In this document: piece after piece, positions 18,435 to 27,702 of the stretch | How positions within the stretch are numbered: the first letter of the stretch is position 1 | Layout: every line of letters begins with the position of its first letter | Source: Duganella rivi | Lineage (GTDB): Bacteria; Pseudomonadota; Gammaproteobacteria; Burkholderiales; Burkholderiaceae_D | Length of the DNA: 64,000 nucleotides | Reading direction: 5' to 3' | Assembly: GCF_009857435.1 (NCBI RefSeq) | Contig: NZ_WWCK01000003.1 | Span: forward strand, 792,859 to 856,858 | Notes under the pieces: generated by a model | The model's input: the letters and a program-made list of their open reading frames with translations, nothing else | What the model was told of the DNA's origin: nothing | Database searches by the model: none | Position numbers and translations under genes: made by a program

Positions 18435-19826
18435 TTAAAGCGCCTCGCCCCACAAGTCGTGTGCATCCGATGTCGTGATTTTCACATCAACGAACTGGCC
18501 CACCGCCAGTTTCTTGTGCGGTTCAAACGGCGGCTTGACGTACACCACGCCGTCGATTTCCGGCGCATCGGCAGCCGAACGGCCTACGCCGCCGGTGCGG
18601 TTGACTTCATCGATCAACACGCGCACGGTCTTACCGACTTTCGCTTTCAGGCGCGCTTTCGAGATTTCTTCTTGCAGCAGCATGACGCGGCCGCGGCGCT
18701 CTTCGCGCACTTCTTCAGGCACTGGATTTGCCAGTTCATTGGCGGTTGCTCCTTCCACCGGCGAGTAGGCGAAGCAGCCCAGGCGGTCGATCTGCGCTTC
18801 TTTCAGGAAGTCCAGCAGGTATTCGAATTCTGCCTCGGTCTCGCCAGGGAAGCCGGCGATGAAGGTCGAGCGGATGGTCAGGTCTGGGTTCATCTTGCGC
18901 CACGCGAGGATGCGATCCAGGTTTTTCTCGCCGCTGGCCGGACGCTTCATGCGCTTCAGTACATCAGGATGCGCGTGCTGCATCGGGATATCCAGGTATG
19001 GCAGTACGTGTTCGCCCATCAGCGGGATCACTTGGTCCACGTGCGGGTATGGATAGACGTAGTGCATGCGCACCCACGCGCCGTAGGACTTGGCCAGTTC
19101 GCCCAGCGCTTCCATCAGCTGCGTCATGTGGGTCTTGATCGGGCGGCCGTTCCAGAAACCGGTGCGGAACTTGACGTCCACGCCGTAAGCCGAGGTGTCT
19201 TGCGAGATCACCAGCAGTTCTTTCACGCCCGACTTGAACAGGTTCTCGGCTTCCAGCAGTAGTTCGCCGATAGGCCGCGACACCAGGTCGCCGCGCATCG
19301 ACGGGATGATGCAGAACGAGCAGCGGTGATTGCAGCCTTCCGAAATTTTCAGATAAGCGTAATGCTTAGGCGTCAGCTTGATGCCTTGCGGCGGAATCAG
19401 GTCGATGAACGGCTCATGCGGTTTCGGCAGGTGCAAGTGCACCGAGTCCATCACCTCGCCCAGCGCGTGCGGGCCGGTGACAGCCAGCACCTTCGGGTGG
19501 ATCTTGGTGATCAAGTCCGAACCGTCGGTGTCCTTCTTGGCGCCGAGGCAGCCGGTCACAATCACCTTGCCGTTTTCGGCGAGCGCTTCGCCGATGGCGT
19601 CCAGCGATTCCTGCACGGCGGCGTCGATAAAGCCGCAGGTGTTGACGATCACCAGATCCGCGCCGTCGTAGGACTTGGCGGTCTCGTAACCTTCAGCGCG
19701 CAGCTGGGTCAGAATCTGTTCGGAGTCGACCAGCGCTTTAGGGCAGCCGAGCGATACGAAGCCCACTTTCGGTGCTGGCGCGCCGGCGGCTGGCTTAGGA
19801 AGACGGGAGAGTGGTTGCGATTGCAT
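18435..19826 (-). CDS. rimO: Ribosomal protein S12 methylthiotransferase RimO
   Basis: This 463-aa protein has the three MTTase domains in order. The N-terminal UPF0004 domain carries auxiliary-cluster cysteines Cys28, Cys64 and Cys93. The radical-SAM domain has CNHRCSFC (Cys165, Cys169, Cys172). A TRAM domain occupies about the last 75 residues. RimO methylthiolates the conserved aspartate of S12; the [13 protein letters not shown] start separates it from MiaB. It is divergent from the LacI gene with a 104-bp gap and ends at a clear terminator. Confidence 0.96.
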   Translation of the reverse strand: MQSQPLSRLPKPAAGAPAPKVGFVSLGCPKALVDSEQILTQLRAEGYETAKSYDGADLVIVNTCGFIDAAVQESLDAIGEALAENGKVIVTGCLGAKKDTDGSDLITKIHPKVLAVTGPHALGEVMDSVHLHLPKPHEPFIDLIPPQGIKLTPKHYAYLKISEGCNHRCSFCIIPSMRGDLVSRPIGELLLEAENLFKSGVKELLVISQDTSAYGVDVKFRTGFWNGRPIKTHMTQLMEALGELAKSYGAWVRMHYVYPYPHVDQVIPLMGEHVLPYLDIPMQHAHPDVLKRMKRPASGEKNLDRILAWRKMNPDLTIRSTFIAGFPGETEAEFEYLLDFLKEAQIDRLGCFAYSPVEGATANELANPVPEEVREERRGRVMLLQEEISKARLKAKVGKTVRVLIDEVNRTGGVGRSAADAPEIDGVVYVKPPFEPHKKLAVGQFVDVKITTSDAHDLWGEAL

Positions 19827-19930
19827 GATGGTTGCTTAAAACGTCACAAAGATTACGAGCAATCGACGATTATACCATGTTACGATAGTGGCTTAACGCC
19901 CTTTGTACATTGTTCTTCATAGGAGATTGT

Positions 19931-20938
19931 GTGGCAACACTGAAAGACGTCGCAATGCTCGCGGGTGTAGGCATGTCGACAGCATCGCGCGCCATTTCGG
20001 GCGCAGGCCCGGTATCGGCCGAAGCGATGAAAAAAGTCCAAGCCGCCATCGAACAGCTGAACTTCCGCCCTTCTTCCATCGGCCGCTCTTTATCGGCGCA
20101 GTCCTTGGGCATGATCGGCATTTTCGCTCCCTCCTTCTTCGGCGCCTACTACGGCACCATCCTCAAACAGACCGACATCGAACTGCGCGCCATGCGCCGC
20201 CACGTGGTGGTGGCCACCGGCTGCGGCGACGGCACGCCGCGCGAGGAGGCGATTGAAGCGGTCAAGTTCCTGATCGGCCGCGATTGCGACGGCATCGTGG
20301 TGCTGGGCCATGACCTGCTCGATGAAGACATGCAGATGCTGCATAAAATGCATCCGAAGATGGCTTTCCTGAACCGCCGCAGTCCGGCGCTGGAGACGTC
20401 GTCGTTCTGCCCCGATCACTACCACGGCGGCGAGCTGGCCGCGCGCACCTTGCTTGATGCCGGCCACCGGCAGCTGGCGGTCATCTCCGGCCCCACCGGC
20501 ACCTCGGACAACGAGGAGCGCCTGCGCGGCTTCTTCGACGAACTGGCGCGGCAAGGCATAGCGCGCGACGCGGTGCGCCTGATTCCATCGGACTTCTCGC
20601 GCGAGGGCGGTTTCGCCGCCACGCAGCAGCTGATCAACGAGGGCCGCCACTTCACGGGCCTGTTCTGCGCCAACGATGAAATGGCGATAGGCTCGATGTC
20701 CTGCTTCCACCGCGCCGGCATCCGCGTGCCGCAGGACGTGTCGATCGTCGGCTACGACGATGACTACTCGGCCGAATTCTCGTCGCCGGGTTTGACCTCG
20801 GTGCACATCCCGATGCAGCAGCTGACGCAGAACGCCGTGCGCTGGCTGCTCAACATCTGCTATGGCACCCAGCACGATATCACGCGCGAGTTCCCGGTCA
20901 CGGTGACAATGCGCGGCTCGGTCGCCGCACCAGCCTAA
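19931..20938 (+). CDS. LacI-family transcriptional regulator
   Basis: This 335-aa LacI/GalR repressor has an N-terminal helix-turn-helix (TLKDVAMLAGVGMSTASRA) and a periplasmic-binding-like sensor domain. I start at the GTG at 19931 because AGGAGA (19921-19926) precedes it and the DNA-binding domain then begins at residue 2; a TTG at 19910 is less likely. Two LacI-type palindromes lie 6-12 kb away at 26.5 and 32.2 kb beside the sugar-uptake genes, and this is the only LacI gene in the window. The link is plausible but unproven. Two terminator-like hairpins follow the gene. Confidence 0.92.
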   Translation: MATLKDVAMLAGVGMSTASRAISGAGPVSAEAMKKVQAAIEQLNFRPSSIGRSLSAQSLGMIGIFAPSFFGAYYGTILKQTDIELRAMRRHVVVATGCGDGTPREEAIEAVKFLIGRDCDGIVVLGHDLLDEDMQMLHKMHPKMAFLNRRSPALETSSFCPDHYHGGELAARTLLDAGHRQLAVISGPTGTSDNEERLRGFFDELARQGIARDAVRLIPSDFSREGGFAATQQLINEGRHFTGLFCANDEMAIGSMSCFHRAGIRVPQDVSIVGYDDDYSAEFSSPGLTSVHIPMQQLTQNAVRWLLNICYGTQHDITREFPVTVTMRGSVAAPA

Positions 20939-20945
20939 CCCCGCA

Positions 20946-20968
20946 GGGCCGCAAAAGCGGCCCTTTTT
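20946..20968 (+). terminator. Rho-independent terminator after lacI-type gene
   Basis: GGGCCGC, an AAAA loop, GCGGCCC, then five T. It starts 8 bp after the stop codon. Confidence 0.85.
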
Positions 20969-20975
20969 AGCGCAC

Positions 20976-20998
20976 GCTACTGATCAGTAGCTTTTTTT
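20976..20998 (+). terminator. Second terminator-like hairpin
   Basis: The perfect 16-bp palindrome GCTACTGATCAGTAGC is followed by seven T. It directly follows the first terminator and precedes tspO by 40 bp, so it may be a backup terminator. A protein-binding palindrome is the alternative. Confidence 0.55.
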
Positions 20999-21038
20999 AT
21001 CCATCGGTAGTAACATGGTGCATCCGCTTACCTGACCG

Positions 21039-21518
21039 ATGCCCATGACTTTACGCTCCGCTCTCTCCCTAGTGGCCTGGATCGCTTTGACGGCCGGCTT
21101 TGCAGCACTGGGCGCCGCTGGATCAGCCAGCGCGCCAGTGTTTTACGCTCAACTCGACCAGCCTTCGTGGGCGCCGCCGGCATGGTTGTTCGGCCCCGCG
21201 TGGACGCTGCTGTATTTACTGATGGCGGTTGCTGCATGGCGCATCGCGCGCACCGAACATGCCAAACCCGCTTTGCAGTTGTACGTGGCGCAGCTGGTGC
21301 TGAACGCGCTGTGGAGTTGGCTGTTCTTTGCATGGCACCAAGGCGCGTTGGCGTTCGCGTGCATCATCGTGCTGTGGCTGATGATTGCCGCCACCATCGT
21401 GGTCTTCAAGCGCCGCGACCGAATCGCTGCGGCGCTGCTACTGCCTTACATCGGCTGGGTGAGTTTTGCGACGGCGCTGTGCTTCAGCATCTGGCAGCGC
21501 AACCCAGGCATGCTGTGA
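21039..21518 (+). CDS. tspO: TspO/MBR-family membrane protein
   Basis: This 159-aa protein has five transmembrane helices and the TspO landmarks QPSWAPPAWLFGPAWTLLY, NALWSWLFF and LPYIGWVSFAT. TspO proteins bind porphyrins and, in some photosynthetic bacteria, adjust pigment gene expression to light and oxygen. Its position directly before folE, a BLUF photoreceptor and a photolyase-family gene fits a light or oxygen theme. folE starts 19 bp downstream. Confidence 0.92.
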   Translation: MPMTLRSALSLVAWIALTAGFAALGAAGSASAPVFYAQLDQPSWAPPAWLFGPAWTLLYLLMAVAAWRIARTEHAKPALQLYVAQLVLNALWSWLFFAWHQGALAFACIIVLWLMIAATIVVFKRRDRIAAALLLPYIGWVSFATALCFSIWQRNPGML

Positions 21519-21537
21519 AACCCAGGGAATAATCACC

Positions 21538-22242
21538 ATGAATGAACAGGCAATTGCCTACCGGGCCGACACCACTCCGGTGTCCGAACGCATCCGCGCG
21601 CGCCTCATGCAGCACGGCGCCCGCTTCCACGCCAACGACAACATCGCCGACTACATCGAGCCCGGCGAACTGGATGCCTTGCTCGACGAAGTGAGCCTGC
21701 GCATGCAGGGCGTACTGGAAAGCCTGGTGATCGATACCACCAACGATCACAACTCCCAGGACACCGCGCGCCGCGTCGCCAAAATGTATTTGCAGGAGGT
21801 GTTCGGCGGCCGCTATACCTCAGCGCCGTCGGTGACCGAGTTCCCCAACGTCTCGCACCTGAATGAGCTGATGATCATCGGCCCGATCACGGTACGCAGC
21901 GCCTGCTCGCATCACCTGTGTCCCGTGATGGGCAAGGTGTGGATCGGCGTGATGCCGAACCAGCATTCCAACCTGATCGGCCTGTCGAAGTATGCGCGGC
22001 TGGCTAGCTGGATCATGAGCCGCCCGCAGATTCAAGAGGAAGCGGTGGTGCAGTTGGCCGAACTGCTGCAAGAAAAGGTGCAGCCGGACGGTCTGGCGGT
22101 CATCATGGAAGCCGATCATTTTTGCATGCAGTGGCGCGGCGTCAAGGACAACGATGCGCGCATGATTAACAGCGTAATGCACGGCTCCTTCCTGAAAGAT
22201 CCTGCGCTGCGGCGCGAATTCCTCGCTTTGATCAAACGTTGA
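21538..22242 (+). CDS. folE: GTP cyclohydrolase I
   Basis: This 234-aa FolE catalyses GTP to 7,8-dihydroneopterin triphosphate, the first step of folate and pterin synthesis. Zinc ligands are the Cys and His of RSACSHHLCPVMG and the Cys of DHFCMQWRG. The ATG at 21538 follows a GGGA site; the in-frame upstream extension lies inside tspO and is rejected. Folates such as methenyl-tetrahydrofolate are the antenna of many photolyases, which may explain the neighbourhood. The BLUF gene starts 13 bp later with AAGGAG. Confidence 0.95.
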   Translation: MNEQAIAYRADTTPVSERIRARLMQHGARFHANDNIADYIEPGELDALLDEVSLRMQGVLESLVIDTTNDHNSQDTARRVAKMYLQEVFGGRYTSAPSVTEFPNVSHLNELMIIGPITVRSACSHHLCPVMGKVWIGVMPNQHSNLIGLSKYARLASWIMSRPQIQEEAVVQLAELLQEKVQPDGLAVIMEADHFCMQWRGVKDNDARMINSVMHGSFLKDPALRREFLALIKR

Positions 22243-22255
22243 CCAAGGAGTTACC

Positions 22256-22678
22256 ATGCTTGTTCGCCTACTGTATGCCAGCCGCTCCGCAGTCGAAACC
22301 GATTTCGCCGTCATCGAGATTTTGCACCAATCGCGGCACAATAACCCGCCCGCCGGCATTACCGGCGTGTTGTGTCACAGCGATCGGATGTACCTGCAAG
22401 TGCTGGAGGGTGGACGCGAGCAGGTGAACCGCCTGTATAACCGCATCATGAACGACCCGCGGCACACCGACGTGACCTTGCTGCGCTACGAGGAAATCAG
22501 CGAGCGCCGCTACGCCAGCTGGACGATGGGGCAGACCAACCTGGATAAACTCAACGCCGGCACGCTGCTGCGCTACTCTGTGCTGCCGGCGTTTGATCCG
22601 TACAGCTTGGGCGGCGAAAGTTCGCTGGCCTTGATCGATGAGCTGATGAGTGCAGCCGCTGTGCAGGGCCGCACATAA
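22256..22678 (+). CDS. BLUF-domain blue-light sensor
   Basis: This 140-aa protein is a stand-alone BLUF domain that binds FAD and senses blue light. The hallmark residues are present with the expected spacing: Tyr7 (LLYAS), Asn30, Gln48 (MYLQVLEGG), Trp89 and Met91 (SWTMGQ). About 40 residues follow the core and form no recognised output domain, so it must signal through a partner. AAGGAG precedes the ATG, and it is the last gene of the tspO-folE-BLUF run, facing the photolyase gene. Confidence 0.95.
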   Translation: MLVRLLYASRSAVETDFAVIEILHQSRHNNPPAGITGVLCHSDRMYLQVLEGGREQVNRLYNRIMNDPRHTDVTLLRYEEISERRYASWTMGQTNLDKLNAGTLLRYSVLPAFDPYSLGGESSLALIDELMSAAAVQGRT

Positions 22679-22692
22679 CACGCACATAACAT

Positions 22693-23970
22693 TCAGGCGG
22701 CCCAAAGACGGCGATAGGCGCCATCGGGGTCGTGCTCCGCGGCCTGCTTGTCGACATTGAAGCGGCGGCCGCCACGCGGATCGCTGCCACGGCCGGCGAT
22801 GTACAGCCAGTTGCCCTGGTTGCTGTAGACATCGTAATCGATCAATTGCGATTCGAACCAGGCCGCCCCTGCGCGCCAATCACCACCCATTTCGTAGATC
22901 AGGTAACTGGCCGCCACCTGCCGCAAGCGATTGCTCATATAGCCTGTCGCCTGTAATTCGCGCATGGCGGCATCGACCAGCGGCTGGCCCGTGGCGCCGG
23001 TGCGCCAACGATCAAACATGGCGGCGTCGTGGGCAGGCTTGGGCAATGAGCTTAGGCCGCGCGCGTGATACAGGCGGATGCCGTGTTGCAGATGCAGGAA
23101 ACGGAAATAGTCACGCCATAGCAATTCAAACCATAGCCAATAGCTGCCATCACTGGCGCCATGCGCCGCTTCAAACTGCCGCAACGCCGCCACAATATAG
23201 CGGGCCGACAGCGCGCCGCTGGCAAGCCATGGCGACCACTTGCTGGAGTAGTCCAATCCAGTGAGGCCATTGCGGGTCTGCTTGTAGGTGGCCGGCAGTT
23301 GGCGCTGCAGGTAACTCGCCAGGTGCGCCCTGCCCGCGGTTTCGCCGCCCGTCAGACCAGCCAGCGACGAACGCGCATCGTCCGCCCCGGGCGGCGCAAG
23401 CGGCGATGCAAGCAGGTCTTGAGGCAGCGTCACGCCGGACGGCCAAGGCGGCAAACTGGCCGGCGCCGGCAACGGCACCGGCGGCGCTAATTGCGCGCGT
23501 TCCACCGCTTGCCGGAACGGCGTAAAGGAAGCCGGCAAGGCCGCCGCTTCCCACGGCAGAACGGACGGATCGAGCAAGCTGCTCTGCCAGATAGGCTGCA
23601 CCTGCAGTCCGGCGGCACGCAATGCCGCAACTTCCGCCTGCTCCTGCGGCGCGGCGATGTCCTCGCACACCACGCTGTGTGCGCCGACTGCGCGCGCCAG
23701 CCGTGGAAGCGTGATGGCGGCCGGCCCCTGGCAAATCAGCAGCGGGCAATTTAGCTGATCGAGCTGCTGCGCCAAGTCCTGCAGCGCAGCCGCCAGCCAC
23801 GCGCGGCGATGCAGTCCAACACGTTCAAAGCCGAATTGACTCTGCTCGTGGAAATCGGGCAGGCAGTACACCGGCACCAGCTGGCGCGTTCCAGCCTCGC
23901 AAGCGGCGCGCAGCGCCAGTTGATCATGCAAGCGCAGGTCGTTGCGAAACCAAAATATCACGGTACTCAA
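22693..23970 (-). CDS. DASH-type cryptochrome/photolyase
   Basis: This 425-aa photolyase/cryptochrome starts FWFRNDLRLHDQLAL with the antenna-binding Rossmann domain. The FAD-binding helical domain has SSKWSPWLASGALS, WFELLWRDYFRFLH, and the C-terminal NQGNWLYIAGRGSDPRGG and RRFN motifs typical of the DASH group. DASH proteins repair cyclobutane dimers mainly in single-stranded DNA. It is convergent with the BLUF gene (14-bp gap). Its own upstream region (23971-24012) is short and runs into the terminator of the TonB receptor gene. Confidence 0.94.
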   Translation of the reverse strand: MSTVIFWFRNDLRLHDQLALRAACEAGTRQLVPVYCLPDFHEQSQFGFERVGLHRRAWLAAALQDLAQQLDQLNCPLLICQGPAAITLPRLARAVGAHSVVCEDIAAPQEQAEVAALRAAGLQVQPIWQSSLLDPSVLPWEAAALPASFTPFRQAVERAQLAPPVPLPAPASLPPWPSGVTLPQDLLASPLAPPGADDARSSLAGLTGGETAGRAHLASYLQRQLPATYKQTRNGLTGLDYSSKWSPWLASGALSARYIVAALRQFEAAHGASDGSYWLWFELLWRDYFRFLHLQHGIRLYHARGLSSLPKPAHDAAMFDRWRTGATGQPLVDAAMRELQATGYMSNRLRQVAASYLIYEMGGDWRAGAAWFESQLIDYDVYSNQGNWLYIAGRGSDPRGGRRFNVDKQAAEHDPDGAYRRLWAA

Positions 23971-24012
23971 GATGCGGTCTCCACGGCCAAGACATATTCG
24001 ATATTAGCATGC

Positions 24013-24046
24013 AAAAAAAGGGCTGGCGCGGGGACGGCGCCAGCCC
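24013..24046 (-). terminator. Terminator after the TonB receptor gene
   Basis: Perfect 10-bp arms GGGCTGGCGC (24020-24029) and GCGCCAGCCC (24037-24046) are followed on the minus strand by seven T. It begins 32 bp past the receptor stop codon. Confidence 0.9.
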
Positions 24047-24077
24047 AAAGACACTACTACCCCCTACAACTACAACC

Positions 24078-26495
24078 TTAGAACTTCATCGATACGCGCG
24101 CGCCCAAGGTGCGCGGATTGTTGTAGTACGCCGCCCAGATCTGCTGCTTCGGCTGGCATGGTGCGCCAACCTGGGTGCAAACCTCGATCGCGTCGTACTT
24201 CACTTCCTTGTCGGTCGCGTTGTTCACAAACAGCTCGGCGGTGTAGGCCTTGCCGCGCGGTTCATAGCGCACGCTCAGATCCAGCGTGGTGTAAGCCTTC
24301 TGCATTTTTACACCCGGATGGCCCGGCACATCGTCCGAGAACGCGCCCGAACCAACAAACGATTCGGTCTCATAATGCGCCGAGATACGCGGCGTGATGC
24401 GGCCCTTGCCGGTGTCGAAGTCATGCTCGTACATCAGCGTGGAAGCAAACGTCGGCGCGTGTTTCAATACGCTGCCACCCACGTTGACGGTTGGCGCGGT
24501 GGTGCCGCACGACTGGCCGTTGGCGCGCGCTGCATCGACGTCGCAGGACAGGAAGTCGTCATAGCGCGCTTTCAGCCAGGTGGCGTTGCCGCTGAAGCGG
24601 TCAACACTGGTCGGGCGCCATGCCCATTCAGCTTCGATACCTTTCACCGAAGCGCCGGCCGCATTGAAGTTTTGCAGCGTGTTGTTCACCACTTGCGATT
24701 CCAGCTTGTCCTTGTACTTCATCCAGAACGCGTCGATGTTCAAGGACAGCTGGCGATCCAGCAGATCCGACTTGAAGCCGAATTCATAGCTGGTCAGCTT
24801 TTCAGGCTTGGTGGTCGCGCCGCCGTCGCCGATGGCCGGCGAGTGGAAGCCGGTGGTGACCGATGCGAAGGTCAGGATATCTTTCGATACCTTGTACTCC
24901 ACGCGGCCCAGCCACGTCGCTTGGCCGTAGGCCAGATCGGCGGTGTTGTCGCCGTAGGTGTTGCCGCAGGTTGCCTGATTCACCGTTCCGCCGGGCCCGA
25001 TGTTGTGGGTGTTGATGGTGCCTACGCCCGGCGTCACCAGTTGCGCGATCTGGTTTGGCGTCAGGGTCGCGCCGCGCGGCGCGTTATCGGGCCAGTTCGG
25101 GCATGCCCAGTTTTGGCCGCCGATGTCGAACTTGTGATCCTTGGTGTAGCGCGCGCCGGCGGTCAGCTTCCACACTGGATCGAGCTCATAGCTGGCTTGC
25201 GCGAAGGCGGCCTTCGAATGCAGCTGGCGATTGCCCTGGATGAAGGACATGGCCGATGCATACTGGCCCACGGTCGGCTGCACGAAGATCACGCTGCCGG
25301 TGGCAATGCTCTGCGCCAGCATCTCTTCCGAGATCTGGCTGCGGTCGATGTCGAAGCGGATCTTGTTTTTCTCCTTGAAGAAGAACAGGCCGCCCACCCA
25401 TTGCAACGGCGCTTCGCTATCCGAGCGCAGTTGCAGCTCGTTCGACACGCTGTCGAATTGGCCCCATTCGGTGCGGTTCTCCGCTTTAAAGCCTGGGTAG
25501 AAACCGGCATCCGCATCGCTGGCGTTGCTGCGTTTCAGGCGGCTCCACGCGCCGAGGTACTGCGCCTCGATGCCATCAACCGGGCGCCATTGCACCTTGC
25601 CCTTGGCGGTGACGATGGATTGATCGAGCGTGCCGACCGTATCGATCAGCGCCGAGCGCAGTTCCTGACCAGCCTTTGGCTCGGCCGCCAGATAGATGTT
25701 GCCGGCGCCGGTGTCGGCGTAGTAGTCGGCGATGAAGGTCGCCTTCAAATCCGGCGTGAACTTCCACAGCAGCGACGCGCGCGCGCCCTGCTGGTTGCCG
25801 GCGCCGTACTTCTGCGCGCCCGGCATCACATTCGAACCTTTGCGGAAATCGACATAGCCGTCATGCTGGTCTTTAATCGCGGCGATGCGCAGCGCAATGT
25901 CGTCGCTCAGCGGGATGTTGATCATGGCCTGCGTTTGCAGGCGGTGGTAATCGCCGACGGTCACGCTGGCCGAGCCGAATACTTTCGAGGTGCTTGGCGC
26001 GCCCGATACCAGATTCACCGCGCCGGCAGTCGAGTTACGGCCGTTCAGCGTGCCCTGTGGGCCGCGCGCCACCTCGACGTGATTCAAGTCGTACATCAGC
26101 GCCGTGGCGCCTTGCGGACGCGCGACGTAAATGCCATCCACGTAGAACGCCACCGCCGGGTCGCCCAGCTCCGTGTGGTTGGCCGAACCCACGCCGCGCA
26201 TGTAGACGTGCACACCACCCGAGTCGCTGTGCGGCTCCACCACCAGGCTAGGCACCATGGCGGTCATGGTCGCCAAATCCTTAACCTGGTTGTTGGCCAG
26301 CGTGTCCTGCGTGTACGCGGTGATGGCCAGCGGCGTGTCCTGCACCAGCGTGTCGCGGCGGGTGGCGGTGATGATGATTTTTTCGACCTCGCCGCCGGAA
26401 GCGGCCGGCGCATCGGCCGCCGCCGACTGAGCGTAAGCCGCGCCGGACGCCAGCGCGATTTGCGCAATGCTGAGAGCTAATATCGTTTTTTTCAC
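24078..26495 (-). CDS. TonB-dependent outer-membrane receptor
   Basis: This 805-aa receptor starts at a GTG (26495) preceded by AGGAGA; a TTG at 26522 falls inside the operator and is rejected. A signal peptide (to about residue 23, ASGAAYA) precedes a TonB-box-like stretch (EKIIITATRRD) and a plug domain with YMRGVGSAN and VEVARGPQGTLNGRNSTAG. A 22-strand barrel ending in phenylalanine follows. Next to a sugar ABC transporter and a beta-glucosidase, and behind a LacI-type operator, it probably imports a glucoside or oligosaccharide rather than a siderophore. Confidence 0.93.
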   Translation of the reverse strand: MKKTILALSIAQIALASGAAYAQSAAADAPAASGGEVEKIIITATRRDTLVQDTPLAITAYTQDTLANNQVKDLATMTAMVPSLVVEPHSDSGGVHVYMRGVGSANHTELGDPAVAFYVDGIYVARPQGATALMYDLNHVEVARGPQGTLNGRNSTAGAVNLVSGAPSTSKVFGSASVTVGDYHRLQTQAMINIPLSDDIALRIAAIKDQHDGYVDFRKGSNVMPGAQKYGAGNQQGARASLLWKFTPDLKATFIADYYADTGAGNIYLAAEPKAGQELRSALIDTVGTLDQSIVTAKGKVQWRPVDGIEAQYLGAWSRLKRSNASDADAGFYPGFKAENRTEWGQFDSVSNELQLRSDSEAPLQWVGGLFFFKEKNKIRFDIDRSQISEEMLAQSIATGSVIFVQPTVGQYASAMSFIQGNRQLHSKAAFAQASYELDPVWKLTAGARYTKDHKFDIGGQNWACPNWPDNAPRGATLTPNQIAQLVTPGVGTINTHNIGPGGTVNQATCGNTYGDNTADLAYGQATWLGRVEYKVSKDILTFASVTTGFHSPAIGDGGATTKPEKLTSYEFGFKSDLLDRQLSLNIDAFWMKYKDKLESQVVNNTLQNFNAAGASVKGIEAEWAWRPTSVDRFSGNATWLKARYDDFLSCDVDAARANGQSCGTTAPTVNVGGSVLKHAPTFASTLMYEHDFDTGKGRITPRISAHYETESFVGSGAFSDDVPGHPGVKMQKAYTTLDLSVRYEPRGKAYTAELFVNNATDKEVKYDAIEVCTQVGAPCQPKQQIWAAYYNNPRTLGARVSMKF

Positions 26496-26522
26496 TGGTC
26501 TATCTCCTCGTTTTCTTTTCAA

Positions 26523-26538
26523 GTGGAACCGCTTCCAC
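26523..26538. promoter_or_regulatory. LacI-type operator upstream of TonB receptor
   Basis: GTGGAACCGCTTCCAC has 6-bp perfect arms (GTGGAA/TTCCAC) around an imperfect CCGC centre. It lies 28 bp upstream of the receptor GTG. It matches the perfect palindrome at 32242-32257 in 15 of 16 positions, so the same repressor should bind both. Confidence 0.8.
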
Positions 26539-26612
26539 CACGAGACGCGCGGAGGCGTCGGGCCATACCGTGGCAGACCCGGTGCTAAAGCTAACTACCA
26601 ACTACGGTTTTG

Positions 26613-27698
26613 TCAGAGCCGCTGTTCGCTGGCTCCATCAAACAGGGAAATACGATTAGTACGAATCGAGAAGCTAATCTCCTTCTCGGGTTCAATCGGC
26701 TGCTGGTCTTGCACGATGCCCGCAACTTGCGTGCCGTGGAAGTCCAGCCATACAACGCGATGCGCGCCCATGGCTTCGATCAGCGAGACCGATGCGCGCA
26801 CTGCCTGACCAACGCCGTCGCCATGACCGACGTCGATGTCTTCCGGCCGCACACCGAGCACACACGCGTGCTTGCCGGTCAGCGGCTGCTGGAATGGATA
26901 ATCGGTGACATCCACCGACAGGTGTTCATTTTTGAAGATGGTGCGGCCACCTTGCTGTTCTACTTCGCCCTTGAACAAATTCATACCGGGCGAACCAAGG
27001 AAGGTGGCAACGAACAGATTGGCCGGCGTGTTGTAGATGACGTCCGGCGTATCGAACTGCTGCACCACGCCGCCCTTCATCACCGCCATGCGCTGCGCCA
27101 GCGTCATCGCTTCCACCTGGTCGTGGGTGACATAGATCATGGTGGCGCCCAGCTGCTTGTGCAGCTGCTTCAACTCGCGGCGCAATTCGGTGCGCAGCTT
27201 GGCGTCGAGGTTGGACAGCGGCTCATCGAACAGCATCACATCCGCTTCCCGCACAATCGCGCGGCCGATGGCGACGCGTTGGCGCTGGCCGCCCGACAGA
27301 TTGGCCGGCTTGCGCTTCAACAGCGGGCCCAGTTGCAGCATCTCCGAAGCGCGCGAAACGCGGCGGGCGATTTCCGCCTTCGGCGTGCCGTTGATGCGCA
27401 GGCCGAACGACATATTCGATTCCACATTCATGGTCGGATACAGCGCGTACGACTGGAACACCAGCGCAATGCCGCGGTCTTTTGGATCGGCCCACGTCAT
27501 ATCCTTGCCGCCGATTTCAATCTGGCCGGCGCTGGTATCGATCAAGCCCGCGATACTGTGCAGCAGCGTCGATTTGCCGCAGCCCGAAGGGCCGAGCAGC
27601 ACCACGAACTCCCCTGCTTTGACGTCGAGGTTGAGCGACTCGATGACCTTGTTGCCGCCCAACTGGATCTGCAAATTACGAATAGCTACGTTAGACAT
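26613..27698 (-). CDS. Sugar ABC transporter ATPase, MalK/UgpC type
   Basis: This 361-aa ATPase of CUT1 carbohydrate importers has Walker A GPSGCGKST (residues 36-44), signature LSGGQRQR, Walker B and D-loop MLFDEPLSNLDAKLR, and a C-terminal TOBE/regulatory domain of about 120 residues. It energises the two permeases upstream. It starts 4 bp after the second permease gene. The 117 bp to the next gene hold the TonB receptor's operator and leader. Confidence 0.95.
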   Translation of the reverse strand: MSNVAIRNLQIQLGGNKVIESLNLDVKAGEFVVLLGPSGCGKSTLLHSIAGLIDTSAGQIEIGGKDMTWADPKDRGIALVFQSYALYPTMNVESNMSFGLRINGTPKAEIARRVSRASEMLQLGPLLKRKPANLSGGQRQRVAIGRAIVREADVMLFDEPLSNLDAKLRTELRRELKQLHKQLGATMIYVTHDQVEAMTLAQRMAVMKGGVVQQFDTPDVIYNTPANLFVATFLGSPGMNLFKGEVEQQGGRTIFKNEHLSVDVTDYPFQQPLTGKHACVLGVRPEDIDVGHGDGVGQAVRASVSLIEAMGAHRVVWLDFHGTQVAGIVQDQQPIEPEKEISFSIRTNRISLFDGASEQRL

Positions 27699-27702
27699 GT
27701 TC

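Noticed and set aside
24009..26480. 823-codon plus-strand frame opposite the TonB receptor
   Set aside because: Composition bias only; the minus strand encodes a clear plug-barrel receptor.
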